From: Dyella mobilis | GTDB taxonomy: Bacteria; Pseudomonadota; Gammaproteobacteria; Xanthomonadales; Rhodanobacteraceae | Assembly: GCF_016904945.1 (NCBI RefSeq) | Contig: NZ_JADIKF010000038.1 | Coordinates: 354,241 to 418,240 of the forward strand | Reading direction: 5' to 3' | DNA: 64,000 nt | In this document: piece by piece, positions 16,739 through 25,379 of the stretch | Layout: every line of letters begins with the position of its first letter | How positions within the stretch are numbered: position 1 is the stretch's first letter | The notes under the pieces: model-generated | Databases searched by the model: none | Told to the model about the DNA's origin: nothing | The model's input: the letters and a program-made list of their open reading frames with translations, nothing else | Made by a program: the position numbers and the translations under genes

Positions 16739-17505
16739 GCGCACTGCTGAAAGTACGCAACCTGAGCCGTCACTACGGACAGCGCATCGGCTGCGAGGAG
16801 GTGAGCTTCGATCTGCATCCGGGCGAGCTGTTGTGCATCGTGGGCGAATCCGGGTCCGGCAAATCGACCCTGCTCAACACCGTGGCGGCGCAGCTGTCAC
16901 CCGCCGCCGGCAATGTGCATTACCGCCAGCGCGACGGCGAATGGCTGGATATCGGCTCGCTCAACGAAGCGGACCGGCGCCGGCTGGCTCGCGAAGAATG
17001 GGGTTTCGTGACCCAGAATCCGCGCGACGGACTGCGCCTGAATGTCAGTGCCGGCGCCAATGTGGCCGAACGCCTGATGGCGCTGGGTATGCGCGATTAC
17101 GGCCAACTGCGCGGCATCGCACGGAGCTGGCTGGAGCGCGTGGAGATCGATCCGGCACGTATCGATGACGCACCGACCGGATTCTCCGGCGGCATGCAGC
17201 AGCGCTTGCAGATCGCACGCACGCTGGTCACGCAGCCGCGCCTGGTTTTCATGGACGAGCCCACGGCTGGCCTGGACGTATCCGTGCAGGCGCGCATCCT
17301 GGACTTGCTGCGCCGGCTGGTAAACGAACTGGGCCTTGCCGCGGTCATGGTGACGCACGACCTGGCCGTGGCCAGGCTGCTCGCGGCGCGCACCATCGTG
17401 ATGCAGGGAGGACGCGTGGTCGAAACGGGACTGACCGACCAGATCCTGGACGACCCGCAACATCCGTACACGCAATTGCTCGTTTCCTCGGTACTGACCA
17501 CGTGA
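16735..17505 (+). CDS. phnK: C-P lyase ABC-type ATPase PhnK
   Basis: ABC ATPase that binds the PhnGHIJ core complex rather than a membrane permease. Walker A GESGSGKST is at about residues 39-47, the signature FSGGMQQRLQIAR near 149-161 and Walker B LVFMDEPTAGLD near 169-180. The 256-residue length is usual. The ATG at 16735 overlaps phnJ by 4 nt. Its end overlaps phnL (GTGA). Confidence 0.95.
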   Translation: MSALLKVRNLSRHYGQRIGCEEVSFDLHPGELLCIVGESGSGKSTLLNTVAAQLSPAAGNVHYRQRDGEWLDIGSLNEADRRRLAREEWGFVTQNPRDGLRLNVSAGANVAERLMALGMRDYGQLRGIARSWLERVEIDPARIDDAPTGFSGGMQQRLQIARTLVTQPRLVFMDEPTAGLDVSVQARILDLLRRLVNELGLAAVMVTHDLAVARLLAARTIVMQGGRVVETGLTDQILDDPQHPYTQLLVSSVLTT

Positions 17506-18203
17506 ACACCACACTGATCCTAGAACTGCGCGACCTCAGCAAGTCGTTCGAACTGCATCACCAGCACGGCGCGCGCCTGAATGTGCTGCGGGGACTGAAC
17601 CTGCGCCTGCACGCCGGCGAATGCGTGGTGCTGTCCGGTGCGTCGGGTGCCGGCAAAAGCACGCTGTTGCGCGTGATCTACGCCAACTATCGGCCCAGCT
17701 ACGGCACCGTGCACCTGCGTCACGACGGCCGCTGGATCGACCTGGCCAAGGCCTCGCCTCACGAAGTGCTGGAGGTTCGCCGTCGCACGCTGGGTTATGT
17801 CAGCCAGTTTCTGCGCGTGATTCCGCGCGTGCCGACGCTGGATATCGTGGCCGAACCTTTGCTGCAAGCCGGAGCGGACGTACACGACGCACGCCAGCGC
17901 GCCGGCGGCCTGCTGCACCGCTTGAACGTGCCGGAGCGTCTTTGGCAGTTGCCGCCTGGCACGTTTTCCGGCGGCGAACAGCAGCGCGTAAACATCGCCC
18001 GCGGATTGATCGTGCCTCGCCCGATCCTGTTGCTGGACGAACCGACTGCGTCGCTGGACATCGGCAATCGCGAAGTGGTGGCGCAGTTGCTCGCCGAAGC
18101 GCGCGCCGCCGGATCGGCCGTGCTCGGCATTTTCCACGACGAAGACATGCGCGACCGCGTAGCCACGCGCCTGTTCCCCATGCAAGCCCTCGAAGCCGCC
18201 TAA
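17502..18203 (+). CDS. phnL: C-P lyase ABC-type ATPase PhnL
   Basis: Second ABC ATPase of the C-P lyase machinery, needed with PhnGHI for coupling the phosphonate to ATP-derived ribose. Walker A GASGAGKSTLL lies near residues 46-56, the ABC signature FSGGEQQRVNIARG near 156-169 and Walker B PILLLDEPTASLD follows. It starts with GTG overlapping the phnK stop and is 233 residues long, close to E. coli PhnL. A 19-nt gap separates it from phnM. Confidence 0.95.
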   Translation: MNTTLILELRDLSKSFELHHQHGARLNVLRGLNLRLHAGECVVLSGASGAGKSTLLRVIYANYRPSYGTVHLRHDGRWIDLAKASPHEVLEVRRRTLGYVSQFLRVIPRVPTLDIVAEPLLQAGADVHDARQRAGGLLHRLNVPERLWQLPPGTFSGGEQQRVNIARGLIVPRPILLLDEPTASLDIGNREVVAQLLAEARAAGSAVLGIFHDEDMRDRVATRLFPMQALEAA

Positions 18204-18222
18204 CCCTTTTGTAGAGACGATC

Positions 18223-19365
18223 ATGAACGATTTAGCCCTGACCAATGCCCGCATCGTGCTCGACGACGGCGTGATCCACGGCAGCCTCATCGCCCGCAAC
18301 GGCATGATCCGCCTGGTCAAAGAAGACTCGACCCAGGCACCCGGCGCGATCGACTGCGAAGGCGACTACGTGATTCCCGGCCTGATCGAATTGCATACCG
18401 ACAACCTGGAAAAACACCTGATGCCGCGCGCCGGCGTCATCTGGCCATCGCTTCCCGCCGTGCTGACCCACGACGCACAAGTGGTAGCCGCCGGCATCAC
18501 CACCGTATTCGATGCCCTGTCCGTGGGTGACCTGGAAGAAGAAAGCGTGCGCATCGAAACCTTGCGCAGCACTTACGACGCCATCTTGGACGGCCAGCGC
18601 AGCGGCGCGCTGCGCGCGGATCATTGGTTCCATCTGCGTTGCGAGCTGGCGTATCCGCGCCTGATCGAAGCGCTGGAACCGCTGATGGATCATTCCACCG
18701 TGCGCCTGATCTCGCTGATGGACCACACCCCGGGCCAGCGCCAGTACCGCGACCTGCAGCAATACCGCAAGTATTACAGCAAGAACCACATGAGCTGGAC
18801 CGAGGACGAGTTTGCCGACGTCGTGAAGCGACGCACCGAGCAACAGGCCAAGTACAGCGCGATGCACGAAAGCGCGGTGCTAACCCTGTCGCACGGGCGC
18901 GACATCGTGCTGGCCAGCCACGACGACACCGATACGCAGCAGGTGGAGCATGCCAAGCGGGTGGGCGTGACGATCTCGGAATTTCCGACGACGCAAGAAG
19001 CCGCGGACGCCGCCCACGCGCACGGATTGACCACCGTGATGGGCGCACCGAATGTGGTACGCGGCGGTTCGCATTCGGGCAATGTCGCTGCACTGGAACT
19101 GGCACGCACCGGTCGCCTGGACATGCTTTCTTCCGACTACGTGCCGGCCAGCTTGCTGCATGGCGCCTTTCTGTTGCATACGCAGGCAGGCTGGTCGATG
19201 CCGCGTGCGATGGCGACGGTGAGCAGCAATCCTGCCAAAGCACTGGGCTTCGACGATCGCGGCCAGCTCAAGGCAGGCATGCGCGCCGACGTGGTGCGCA
19301 TGCACGTGCTGGATGGCCTTCCGGTGGTGCGCAACGTATGGGTGGCCGGGCAACGCTCGTTCTGA
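18223..19365 (+). CDS. phnM: phosphonate-ribose triphosphate pyrophosphohydrolase PhnM
   Basis: Amidohydrolase-superfamily enzyme that removes pyrophosphate from ribose 1-methylphosphonate 5-triphosphate before PhnJ acts. Metal-binding elements include PGLIELHTDNLEKHL (about residues 52-66), a later LASHDDTDTQQVEHA segment (about 229-243) and SSDYVPASLLHGAF (about 305-318). Its 380-residue length matches E. coli PhnM. It is the last gene of the phnGHIJKLM unit, and an intrinsic terminator lies about 250 bp downstream. Confidence 0.96.
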   Translation: MNDLALTNARIVLDDGVIHGSLIARNGMIRLVKEDSTQAPGAIDCEGDYVIPGLIELHTDNLEKHLMPRAGVIWPSLPAVLTHDAQVVAAGITTVFDALSVGDLEEESVRIETLRSTYDAILDGQRSGALRADHWFHLRCELAYPRLIEALEPLMDHSTVRLISLMDHTPGQRQYRDLQQYRKYYSKNHMSWTEDEFADVVKRRTEQQAKYSAMHESAVLTLSHGRDIVLASHDDTDTQQVEHAKRVGVTISEFPTTQEAADAAHAHGLTTVMGAPNVVRGGSHSGNVAALELARTGRLDMLSSDYVPASLLHGAFLLHTQAGWSMPRAMATVSSNPAKALGFDDRGQLKAGMRADVVRMHVLDGLPVVRNVWVAGQRSF

Positions 19366-19612
19366 TTTTTTCTGCATCCGTCCAGCCGAATTGGTTAGAC
19401 GGATTGCACGCTCCAATCCCTACGTTTGAAACTCGGCGTCGCAAGGACGTGCGCACGCCGAGATGTTTTTTTGCTCGAGCAAACTTGCTTCTGTCTGACG
19501 CACGATGCGCGGTGACATCGATAAGCATCGTCTTGCACGCATCGGTGTCATCGCACCGATTCGTTTCAAACGCGTCACGTGCTCACCTTGCGTTGTCACG
19601 TGCGCGACCGCG
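19366..19612. other. intergenic stretch after phnM
   Basis: No gene is supported in these 247 bases. One perfect 14-bp palindrome, TTTGCTCGAGCAAA (19470-19483), sits in a T-rich patch. Two copies of TCACGTGC flank a short segment around 19576-19604. No known element was recognised. Confidence 0.35.
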
Positions 19613-19651
19613 AAAAAAGGCGAGTTTTCTGCGGGAAATTCGCCTTTTTTT
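19613..19651 (+). terminator. intrinsic terminator of the phnG-M unit
   Basis: AAAAAGGCGA at the left pairs with TCGCCTTTTT at the right, with a short A/T extension of the stem toward the loop, and a T-run closes it. It lies between phnM and the Pho-box-like site, so the TonB receptor gene should have its own promoter. Confidence 0.8.
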
Positions 19652-19722
19652 ATATTGGCCAGCAGGCGTTGCGAAGGTACTGCAACAAAACCATCGCAGC
19701 GTGTCATCGTTTGCGCGTTTCA

Positions 19723-19740
19723 CAGTCATCACACTGTCAC
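19723..19740 (+). promoter_or_regulatory. PhoB box candidate upstream of the TonB-dependent receptor
   Basis: CAGTCATCACACTGTCAC agrees with the Pho-box consensus CTGTCATAAATCTGTCAC at 14 of 18 positions, with the two TGTCA-like repeats exactly 11 bp apart. Another TGTCATC at 19702-19708 is 22 bp upstream of the first repeat, so it is in the same 11-bp phase. The site is about 190 bp before the receptor start. Confidence 0.65.
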
Positions 19741-19929
19741 GCCAATTCCCAAGAGTACGCGCGCCGCCGGGGGATCGGCGATGTGGATCACGCGCAAAGC
19801 TAGACAGCTTCGGAAGTTGACTAGCCTGCGTCACGAGCATTTCATCGCCCTCCCCTAGCCTGCTCGCCATCGCAGCACCAGGCATGCATGCCGGCGCTAC
19901 CGGTTACCATCACCTCTGGGGACATTGAC

Positions 19930-22572
19930 TTGAAGATCAACCCAATCACTTGCGCGGTGCTGGCCGCGCTTGCGGTCACACGCGTTTCGTATGCGGATGA
20001 CACCACTCAGCCCGCTCCGACCACGCAACCCGTTGCCAATGCCCAGCCAGCCATGCCGGCCAAGCCGGATGCATCCAACGCCTCCACGCTCGGCGTGGTG
20101 ACGGTTACGGCGCAGCACACCGCGCAGGACATGCAGGACGTGCCGATCACACTGCAGGCGTTCACCGGCAACACCTTGCAGCAGTTGAACATCGTCTCGT
20201 TCGACGACCTGATCAAATACCTGCCCAACGTCACCTTCGCGGCTAACGGACCGGGCCAGGGCAACATCTACATGCGCGGCCTGAGCACGGGCTTCCTGGG
20301 CAACCAGTCCAGCGCGACCATCGCGCCGTTCCCGAACGTGGCGGTGTACCTGGACGATCAGTCCATGCAGTTCCCGGCGCGCAACCTCGACGTCTACATG
20401 GTCGACATGGAACGCGTGGAAGTGCTCGAAGGCCCGCAGGGCACCCTGTTCGGCGGCGGCGCCGAAGCAGGCGCCGTGCGCTACATCACCAACAAGCCGA
20501 ATCTTGACCGCGTGAGCGGCAGCGCCGAAGCCAGCGTCGGTGTCACCGACGGCGGCTCGCCGAACAATTCGGCCAACGCGATGATCAACCTGCCGATCAT
20601 TCCGGGCACATTGGCCGTACGCGGCGTGATCTACAACGAACACCAGGGCGGCTACATCGACAATGTGCCGAGCACGTTCACCCGCCAGCCGACCGATGGC
20701 GGCGGTGCGATGGCTCCGTACGTGGCGGCCGGCGCCGCTCCCGTTGCCAACAATTTTTCCGTCGCGCAAAGCGATTGGAACCCGATCGATTACCAGGGTG
20801 CCCGCCTGTCTGCCTTGTGGAAGATCAACGACAACTGGAACTTCCTGATTGCCGAGAGCTATCAGGACATGAACGCCAAGGGTCAGTCGTCGACTTATCC
20901 GGTGGGTGCGGACGGCCAGACGTTGGGCACCGACCAGATCACCGCGTTCGTGCCGGGCTGGAATGACGATCATTTTTCCAACACCGCCTGGACCTTGAAC
21001 GGCCAGATTGGCGACGATCTCTCGCTGGTCTACACCGGCGGCTACACCAATCGCCACATCAGCGAGCAGCAGGATTACACCAACTACGCGCGTAGCGCCG
21101 GCGGCATGTATTACCAGTGCACCGGTACCTCGGCGGGCCTGTCCAGCGCCGGCAAGCCGATCTGCTACTCGCCGGCCGGCTATTGGAACGACCACGTGGC
21201 AAGCACGCACGAAAGCCACGAATTGCGCCTGAGCACGCCGGAAGACGATCGCCTGCGTTTCATCGGCGGCCTGTACTACGAAGATTTCAACATCGACGAC
21301 CACATGGCCTTCGACTACTTGACGATTCCGTCTTGTACGCCGACCAACCTCACCAGCGCACTCGCCGGCGGTTACCCCTGCGTGGCCAACGCCCAGTCCT
21401 CTCCGGGCGTGAACATGCCGGTCGGTACGGCATTCGGCGAAAACGCAGAGCGCGGCTACAAGCAGGAAGCGGCCTTCGGCTCGGTGTCGTATGACGTGCT
21501 GCCCGACGTGCTGACGCTGACTGCCGGTACCCGCTATTACCATTACTCCGAATGGCAGACCGGTACCGAGTTCTACACCACCTCCGCCCAGGTGAACGTG
21601 CCCAACGGCACCTACGTGGGCAACGATACGGTGATGGACTATCACAAGTCGTACCACGGCTTTAAGAGCCGCGTGAATGTGGTGTACCACATCACGCCCG
21701 ATACGATGGTGTATTACACCTTCTCGCAGGGCTTCCGCCCCGGCGGCTTCAACCGCACGACCTCCGGCGTGGCCAAGCTCGATGGCGTGGCGCAGTACAA
21801 GAAGCCGATCAGCTATGCGCCCGATACGCTGACCAACAACGAAATCGGCTTCAAGACCACGTTCCTCGACGACCGCCTGCTCTTCAACGGCTCGCTGTAC
21901 GACATGCGTTGGAACAACGTGCAGATGCAGTTCTTCAACCCGCTGGTGCTGGGCAACACCACCTTTGCGGTCAACGGTCCGAACTACAAGGTGGACGGCC
22001 TCGAGCTGCAGTTCCAGGCGAAGATTACGGACGGCCTGTCGGTCATCGGCTCGGGCTCGCTCAACCACGCCAAGCAGACCAACTCGCCGTGCCTGTACAA
22101 CAACATTCCGGGTTCGGCCAACTACAACCGTTGCATCACCGAAACCGGTGCCATCGGCGACGTGAGCTCCTTCACCAACCCGTTCGGTGAAGTCGGCAGC
22201 ACGCCGGCCTTCTCGCCGCGCTCGCAGTACAACGTGCGTCTGCGCTACGACTGGATGTTCAACGGCGGCTTCAAGGCCTTTGCGCAAGCCGGTTTCAACC
22301 GTACCGGCTCGATGTACAACCAGCCGGCCACGTACCCGAGCGGCGCGGGCGTGACCGACGTTACCACCGTGGAACTGCGTTACCTGCAGGGCGGCTACAC
22401 CACGGTCGACGCATCGATCGGCGTGTCCAAGGACAACTGGGACGTTTCCTTGTACGGAACCAACCTCACCAACAACCACGCCAGCGTGTTCACCTCCTCG
22501 GCTCAGTTCATCGAGTCGGAAGTGCCGATCCGTCCGCGCGTGCTGGGTGTGAAGGTAGGCTTCAAGTTCTAA
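19930..22572 (+). CDS. TonB-dependent outer-membrane receptor, possibly for organophosphorus compounds
   Basis: Outer-membrane ligand-gated channel powered by TonB-ExbB-ExbD. A signal peptide (KINPITCAVLAALAV, ending near SYA) leads to a plug domain beginning VVTVTAQHTAQDMQDVPIT and containing the YMRGLSTG and GTLFGGGAEAG motifs. A 22-strand type barrel follows, ending in an aromatic residue (GVKVGFKF). I favour the TTG at 19930, with GGGGA 7 nt upstream; an ATG at 19888 would add 14 residues before the signal peptide. A Pho-box-like site upstream and the neighbouring C-P lyase genes suggest phosphate-starvation control and a phosphonate or phosphoester ligand. That ligand is an inference. 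Confidence 0.9.
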   Translation: MKINPITCAVLAALAVTRVSYADDTTQPAPTTQPVANAQPAMPAKPDASNASTLGVVTVTAQHTAQDMQDVPITLQAFTGNTLQQLNIVSFDDLIKYLPNVTFAANGPGQGNIYMRGLSTGFLGNQSSATIAPFPNVAVYLDDQSMQFPARNLDVYMVDMERVEVLEGPQGTLFGGGAEAGAVRYITNKPNLDRVSGSAEASVGVTDGGSPNNSANAMINLPIIPGTLAVRGVIYNEHQGGYIDNVPSTFTRQPTDGGGAMAPYVAAGAAPVANNFSVAQSDWNPIDYQGARLSALWKINDNWNFLIAESYQDMNAKGQSSTYPVGADGQTLGTDQITAFVPGWNDDHFSNTAWTLNGQIGDDLSLVYTGGYTNRHISEQQDYTNYARSAGGMYYQCTGTSAGLSSAGKPICYSPAGYWNDHVASTHESHELRLSTPEDDRLRFIGGLYYEDFNIDDHMAFDYLTIPSCTPTNLTSALAGGYPCVANAQSSPGVNMPVGTAFGENAERGYKQEAAFGSVSYDVLPDVLTLTAGTRYYHYSEWQTGTEFYTTSAQVNVPNGTYVGNDTVMDYHKSYHGFKSRVNVVYHITPDTMVYYTFSQGFRPGGFNRTTSGVAKLDGVAQYKKPISYAPDTLTNNEIGFKTTFLDDRLLFNGSLYDMRWNNVQMQFFNPLVLGNTTFAVNGPNYKVDGLELQFQAKITDGLSVIGSGSLNHAKQTNSPCLYNNIPGSANYNRCITETGAIGDVSSFTNPFGEVGSTPAFSPRSQYNVRLRYDWMFNGGFKAFAQAGFNRTGSMYNQPATYPSGAGVTDVTTVELRYLQGGYTTVDASIGVSKDNWDVSLYGTNLTNNHASVFTSSAQFIESEVPIRPRVLGVKVGFKF

Positions 22573-22604
22573 TCCGCCTGTTCCCCTGGCGGATCGGTAG
22601 AATT

Positions 22605-22634
22605 GGGGTGGGCGTAAGCCCACCCCCTTTTTTT
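22605..22634 (+). terminator. intrinsic terminator after the TonB receptor
   Basis: Perfect 9-bp stem GGGGTGGGC (22605-22613) / GCCCACCCC (22618-22626) with a GTAA tetraloop, followed by a C and seven T residues. It stands only 19 bp before the sulfotransferase start, so it may also act as an attenuator between the two genes. Confidence 0.9.
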
Positions 22635-22652
22635 CAGGTTCTTCGAGCACTC

Positions 22653-24674
22653 ATGAGCACTGCGGCCGTCGACTCCGTTCAATCCTCCGTCGATCAGGAA
22701 ATCCGGCGCATACGCCAGTTGCAGGCCGATGGCCAGTACGCGCAGGCCTTGCAGGCAGCGCAGGAGCTGTCATCACAGGCGCCGGATCGTTATGAGGCGG
22801 TGTATCTGACGGCGCGCGCGCAACGCTATCTGGGCCACATCGACGACGCCCTGCGGACGCTGGAGCGGTTGGAACAGGACCGTCCTCTATACAGCCGCTT
22901 GCACGAAGAGCGCGGCCATTGCTACGTAGTCATGCGCGATGCGCCCCGCGCCATCGATGCACTGCTGCGCGCCGTCAACATCAATCCCGCGTTGCCCTCA
23001 AGCTGGAATCTGCTGAACGGCCTTTACCGCATGATCGGCGATGACGCCAACGCGGCAACCGCTGCCTCGCATGTCGCCACGCTCAAAAGGCTGGCGCCGG
23101 ACGTGGTGCTTGCCACCGGTCATTTCTCGGACGGCGAACTCGATCCGGCCGAACAAATCATTCGCGCATATCTGCTCAAGGTCGGCAACGATATCGAAGC
23201 CATGCGGCTACTGGCGCGCATCGGCCTGGCGCGCGGCGTATTCGACGATGCCGATCTGTTGCTCGAGGCCGTATTGAAAGTCGCGCCCGAATACCGCGCG
23301 GCGCGCTACGACTATGCCTGCGTGCTGTTCGAGCGGCATTTGTATCAACGTGCCTACGAGCAAATTGAGCAGCTGCTTGCCGCCGATCCCGATCACCTCG
23401 ATTACCGCACGCTGTATGCCAGCGCCAGCGTCGGCCTCGGCGAACACGATCGGGCCATCACGCTATACCAGAAACTTTTGCTGGATGCGCCAGGGGCGGC
23501 GGATGCGCATCTGTCGCTGGCACACGCCCTGAAAACCCAAGGACGACAGGCCGAAGCGATCGACGCCTACCGCGCCGCGACGGTGGCGCGTCCGAGCTTT
23601 GGCGACGCGTATTGGAGCCTGGCCAATCTCAAGACGTACCGTTTTCCTGACGAGGAAATCGATCGCATGCGGATGGTGGAGGCGTCGGCATCCACCCCGT
23701 TGATCGACCGCTACCACCTGTGTTTCGCACTGGGCAAGGCGTTTGAAGACCGCGGCGATTTCGCTCAGTCGTGGCACTACTACGAACGAGGCAATACGCT
23801 GAAGCGCTCCGAGAGCCGCTATCGCGCCGAGATCATCGAAACCAATACGCGCAGGCAGGTCGAGGTTTGCACGCGCGAATTCTTTTCCGACCGCGCGCAC
23901 GTCGGCGACCCCAGCCCGGACCCGATCTTCATCGTCGGACTGCCGCGTGCCGGATCGACCTTACTCGAGCAAATCCTCGCCTCGCATTCGCAGGTGGAAG
24001 GTACGCAGGAATTGGCCGACGTTCCGCGCATCGTGCAGGAGCTCCAGGGCCGCGAACCCGATCTCGACGATCCGCGCTATCCCGGTGCACTGGCCGATCT
24101 GCAGCCGGAGGATTTCCGCAGGCTTGGCGAAAAATACCTGCGCGATACGCGCATCTATCGCGGCAACAAGCCTTTCTTCATCGACAAGATGCCGAACAAC
24201 TTCCGGCACCTCGGCCTGATTCACCTGATGCTACCGAACGCCAAGATCATCGACGCGCGGCGCGAGCCGATGGCGTGCTGCTTCAGCAACCTCAAGCAGC
24301 TGTTCGCCAACGGCCAGGAGTTCACCTACAGCATCGAAGATATCGCGCGTTATTACCGCACCTATCTGGACCTGATGCAGCATTGGGACGCGGTGCTTCC
24401 TGGCCGCGTCCTGCGCGTGCATCACGAAGATGTGGTCGACGACCTGGAAGGCAGCGTGCGGCGCATCCTGGATTTCTGCGGATTGCCGTTCGAACCTGGC
24501 TGCCTTCAATTCCACAAGACGGAGCGCAGCGTGCGCACGGCCAGCTCGGAGCAGGTGCGCCGACCGATTTTCCGCGACGGGCTCGATCAATGGACGAACT
24601 ATGCGCCTTATCTTGGTTCACTCAAGGATGGGCTTGGCGATGCGTTGCTGCGTTATCGCTCCGACAATCAGTAA
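22653..24674 (+). CDS. tetratricopeptide-repeat sulfotransferase
   Basis: A 673-residue cytoplasmic protein with a TPR superhelix (about residues 20-370) fused to a C-terminal PAPS-dependent sulfotransferase domain (about 420-665). The 5'-phosphosulfate loop is visible as PIFIVGLPRAGSTLLEQI (near residue 424). The 3'-phosphate loop region falls around DARREPMACCFSNLKQ. No signal peptide was seen. It follows a TonB receptor, a pairing I have seen repeatedly in Xanthomonad-like genomes, yet a terminator separates them. The acceptor substrate is unknown; TPR repeats suggest a protein or peptide partner. Confidence 0.88.
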   Translation: MSTAAVDSVQSSVDQEIRRIRQLQADGQYAQALQAAQELSSQAPDRYEAVYLTARAQRYLGHIDDALRTLERLEQDRPLYSRLHEERGHCYVVMRDAPRAIDALLRAVNINPALPSSWNLLNGLYRMIGDDANAATAASHVATLKRLAPDVVLATGHFSDGELDPAEQIIRAYLLKVGNDIEAMRLLARIGLARGVFDDADLLLEAVLKVAPEYRAARYDYACVLFERHLYQRAYEQIEQLLAADPDHLDYRTLYASASVGLGEHDRAITLYQKLLLDAPGAADAHLSLAHALKTQGRQAEAIDAYRAATVARPSFGDAYWSLANLKTYRFPDEEIDRMRMVEASASTPLIDRYHLCFALGKAFEDRGDFAQSWHYYERGNTLKRSESRYRAEIIETNTRRQVEVCTREFFSDRAHVGDPSPDPIFIVGLPRAGSTLLEQILASHSQVEGTQELADVPRIVQELQGREPDLDDPRYPGALADLQPEDFRRLGEKYLRDTRIYRGNKPFFIDKMPNNFRHLGLIHLMLPNAKIIDARREPMACCFSNLKQLFANGQEFTYSIEDIARYYRTYLDLMQHWDAVLPGRVLRVHHEDVVDDLEGSVRRILDFCGLPFEPGCLQFHKTERSVRTASSEQVRRPIFRDGLDQWTNYAPYLGSLKDGLGDALLRYRSDNQ

Positions 24675-24967
24675 TAGTCGTCTTCGCGCTGATGCCTCAA
24701 AGCAATGATCGTCACCACGTTTTCTTCGTCGATTTTAAATAGTGCAACGTAACCAGACGATCCGAACGAAATAAGCAGCTCGCGTAAAAATGGATGGCCC
24801 GCGTCGGCCTTGCGACACGTATACGGAAACGATTCCAGAACGCCAACCGCTTTGCGAATGGCATCCAGTGCCCGCCGCGCTGCAGTGGCATCCTTTTGCA
24901 ACAGGAACTGGTAAAGGCGAATCAGATCGAGGCGTGCTGCTTCCGTGTAGCGAATCTGGTAAATCAA
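24668..24967 (-). CDS. RelE/ParE-family toxin
   Basis: A 99-residue protein of the ParE/RelE toxin superfamily, with EAARLDLIRLYQFL near the N-terminus and the typical closing strand VVTIIALRHQREDDYY. It starts with TTG overlapping the antitoxin stop by 4 nt, so it is translated by coupling. The 3' end overlaps the convergent sulfotransferase gene by 7 nt. ParE-type proteins poison DNA gyrase and RelE types cut mRNA; I cannot choose between these from sequence. Confidence 0.88.
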   Translation of the reverse strand: MIYQIRYTEAARLDLIRLYQFLLQKDATAARRALDAIRKAVGVLESFPYTCRKADAGHPFLRELLISFGSSGYVALFKIDEENVVTIIALRHQREDDYY

Positions 24968-25239
24968 CGATTCCCTTCCTTTGCCTCAACCTGCCGCAGC
25001 ATCTCTTCGAGATCGGCCAGCACTCGTTCTGAAGAAAAATAGACGCCCGTCTTCTTGGCGTCTTCATAGGATGCCAAGCCTCGAGCAATAAATTCTCGAT
25101 GCATCTGCCGCCGGGTGATGCTGGCACGCAGCGATTCCTCCATGAACGACGAAAGGCTCTCGCCTTCGTTCAATACGCTTTCTGCCGCTTGACGCAACTC
25201 CGGATCGACACGGAGAGAGGGCAACGTCGCGTTTTTCAT
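24964..25239 (-). CDS. cognate antitoxin, ribbon-helix-helix-like
   Basis: A 91-residue acidic protein directly upstream of, and overlapping, the RelE/ParE toxin. The N-terminal LPSLRVDPELRQAAESVL followed by SLSSFMEESLRASI resembles a ribbon-helix-helix DNA-binding unit. The C-terminal part (SSERVLADLEEMLRQVEAK) would bind the toxin. Similar proteins are sometimes labelled YlcI/YnfO family. ATG at 25239 is selected because it opens the RHH-like segment and sits just below a dyad operator. Confidence 0.82.
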   Translation of the reverse strand: MKNATLPSLRVDPELRQAAESVLNEGESLSSFMEESLRASITRRQMHREFIARGLASYEDAKKTGVYFSSERVLADLEEMLRQVEAKEGNR

Positions 25240-25256
25240 AGCGATAACTCCATGCA

Positions 25257-25273
25257 TTGCATTTGCGATGCAA
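25257..25273. promoter_or_regulatory. dyad operator upstream of the antitoxin
   Basis: TTGCAT (25257-25262) and ATGCAA (25268-25273) form an inverted repeat with a 5-bp spacer, 18 bp before the antitoxin ATG. It is the expected place for autoregulation by the toxin-antitoxin complex. Confidence 0.55.
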
Positions 25274-25333
25274 ACTTTAACACGCAGAATGCCCGCTCGT
25301 ACAGTAGTGCAGGCTTGTTTCCGACATAATTTA

Positions 25334-25379
25334 GATATATCGTTTTGGAAACACATTTCGATATATCGGAGTTATATCG
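25334..25379. promoter_or_regulatory. TATATCG repeats: PadR/YqjI operator candidate
   Basis: TATATCG occurs three times, at 25336-25342, 25362-25368 and 25373-25379. The middle copy is part of the perfect palindrome CGATATATCG (25359-25368). The cluster ends at the first base of the PadR gene start codon, and its A/T content contrasts with the surroundings. Confidence 0.65.

Noticed and set aside
19897..22650. A long open frame (over 900 codons) on the strand opposite the first TonB receptor
   Set aside because: It is the mirror of a GC-rich coding gene with strong third-position bias. Its translation is low in recognisable domains and rich in His/Arg/Val, and the plus-strand receptor explains the region fully.
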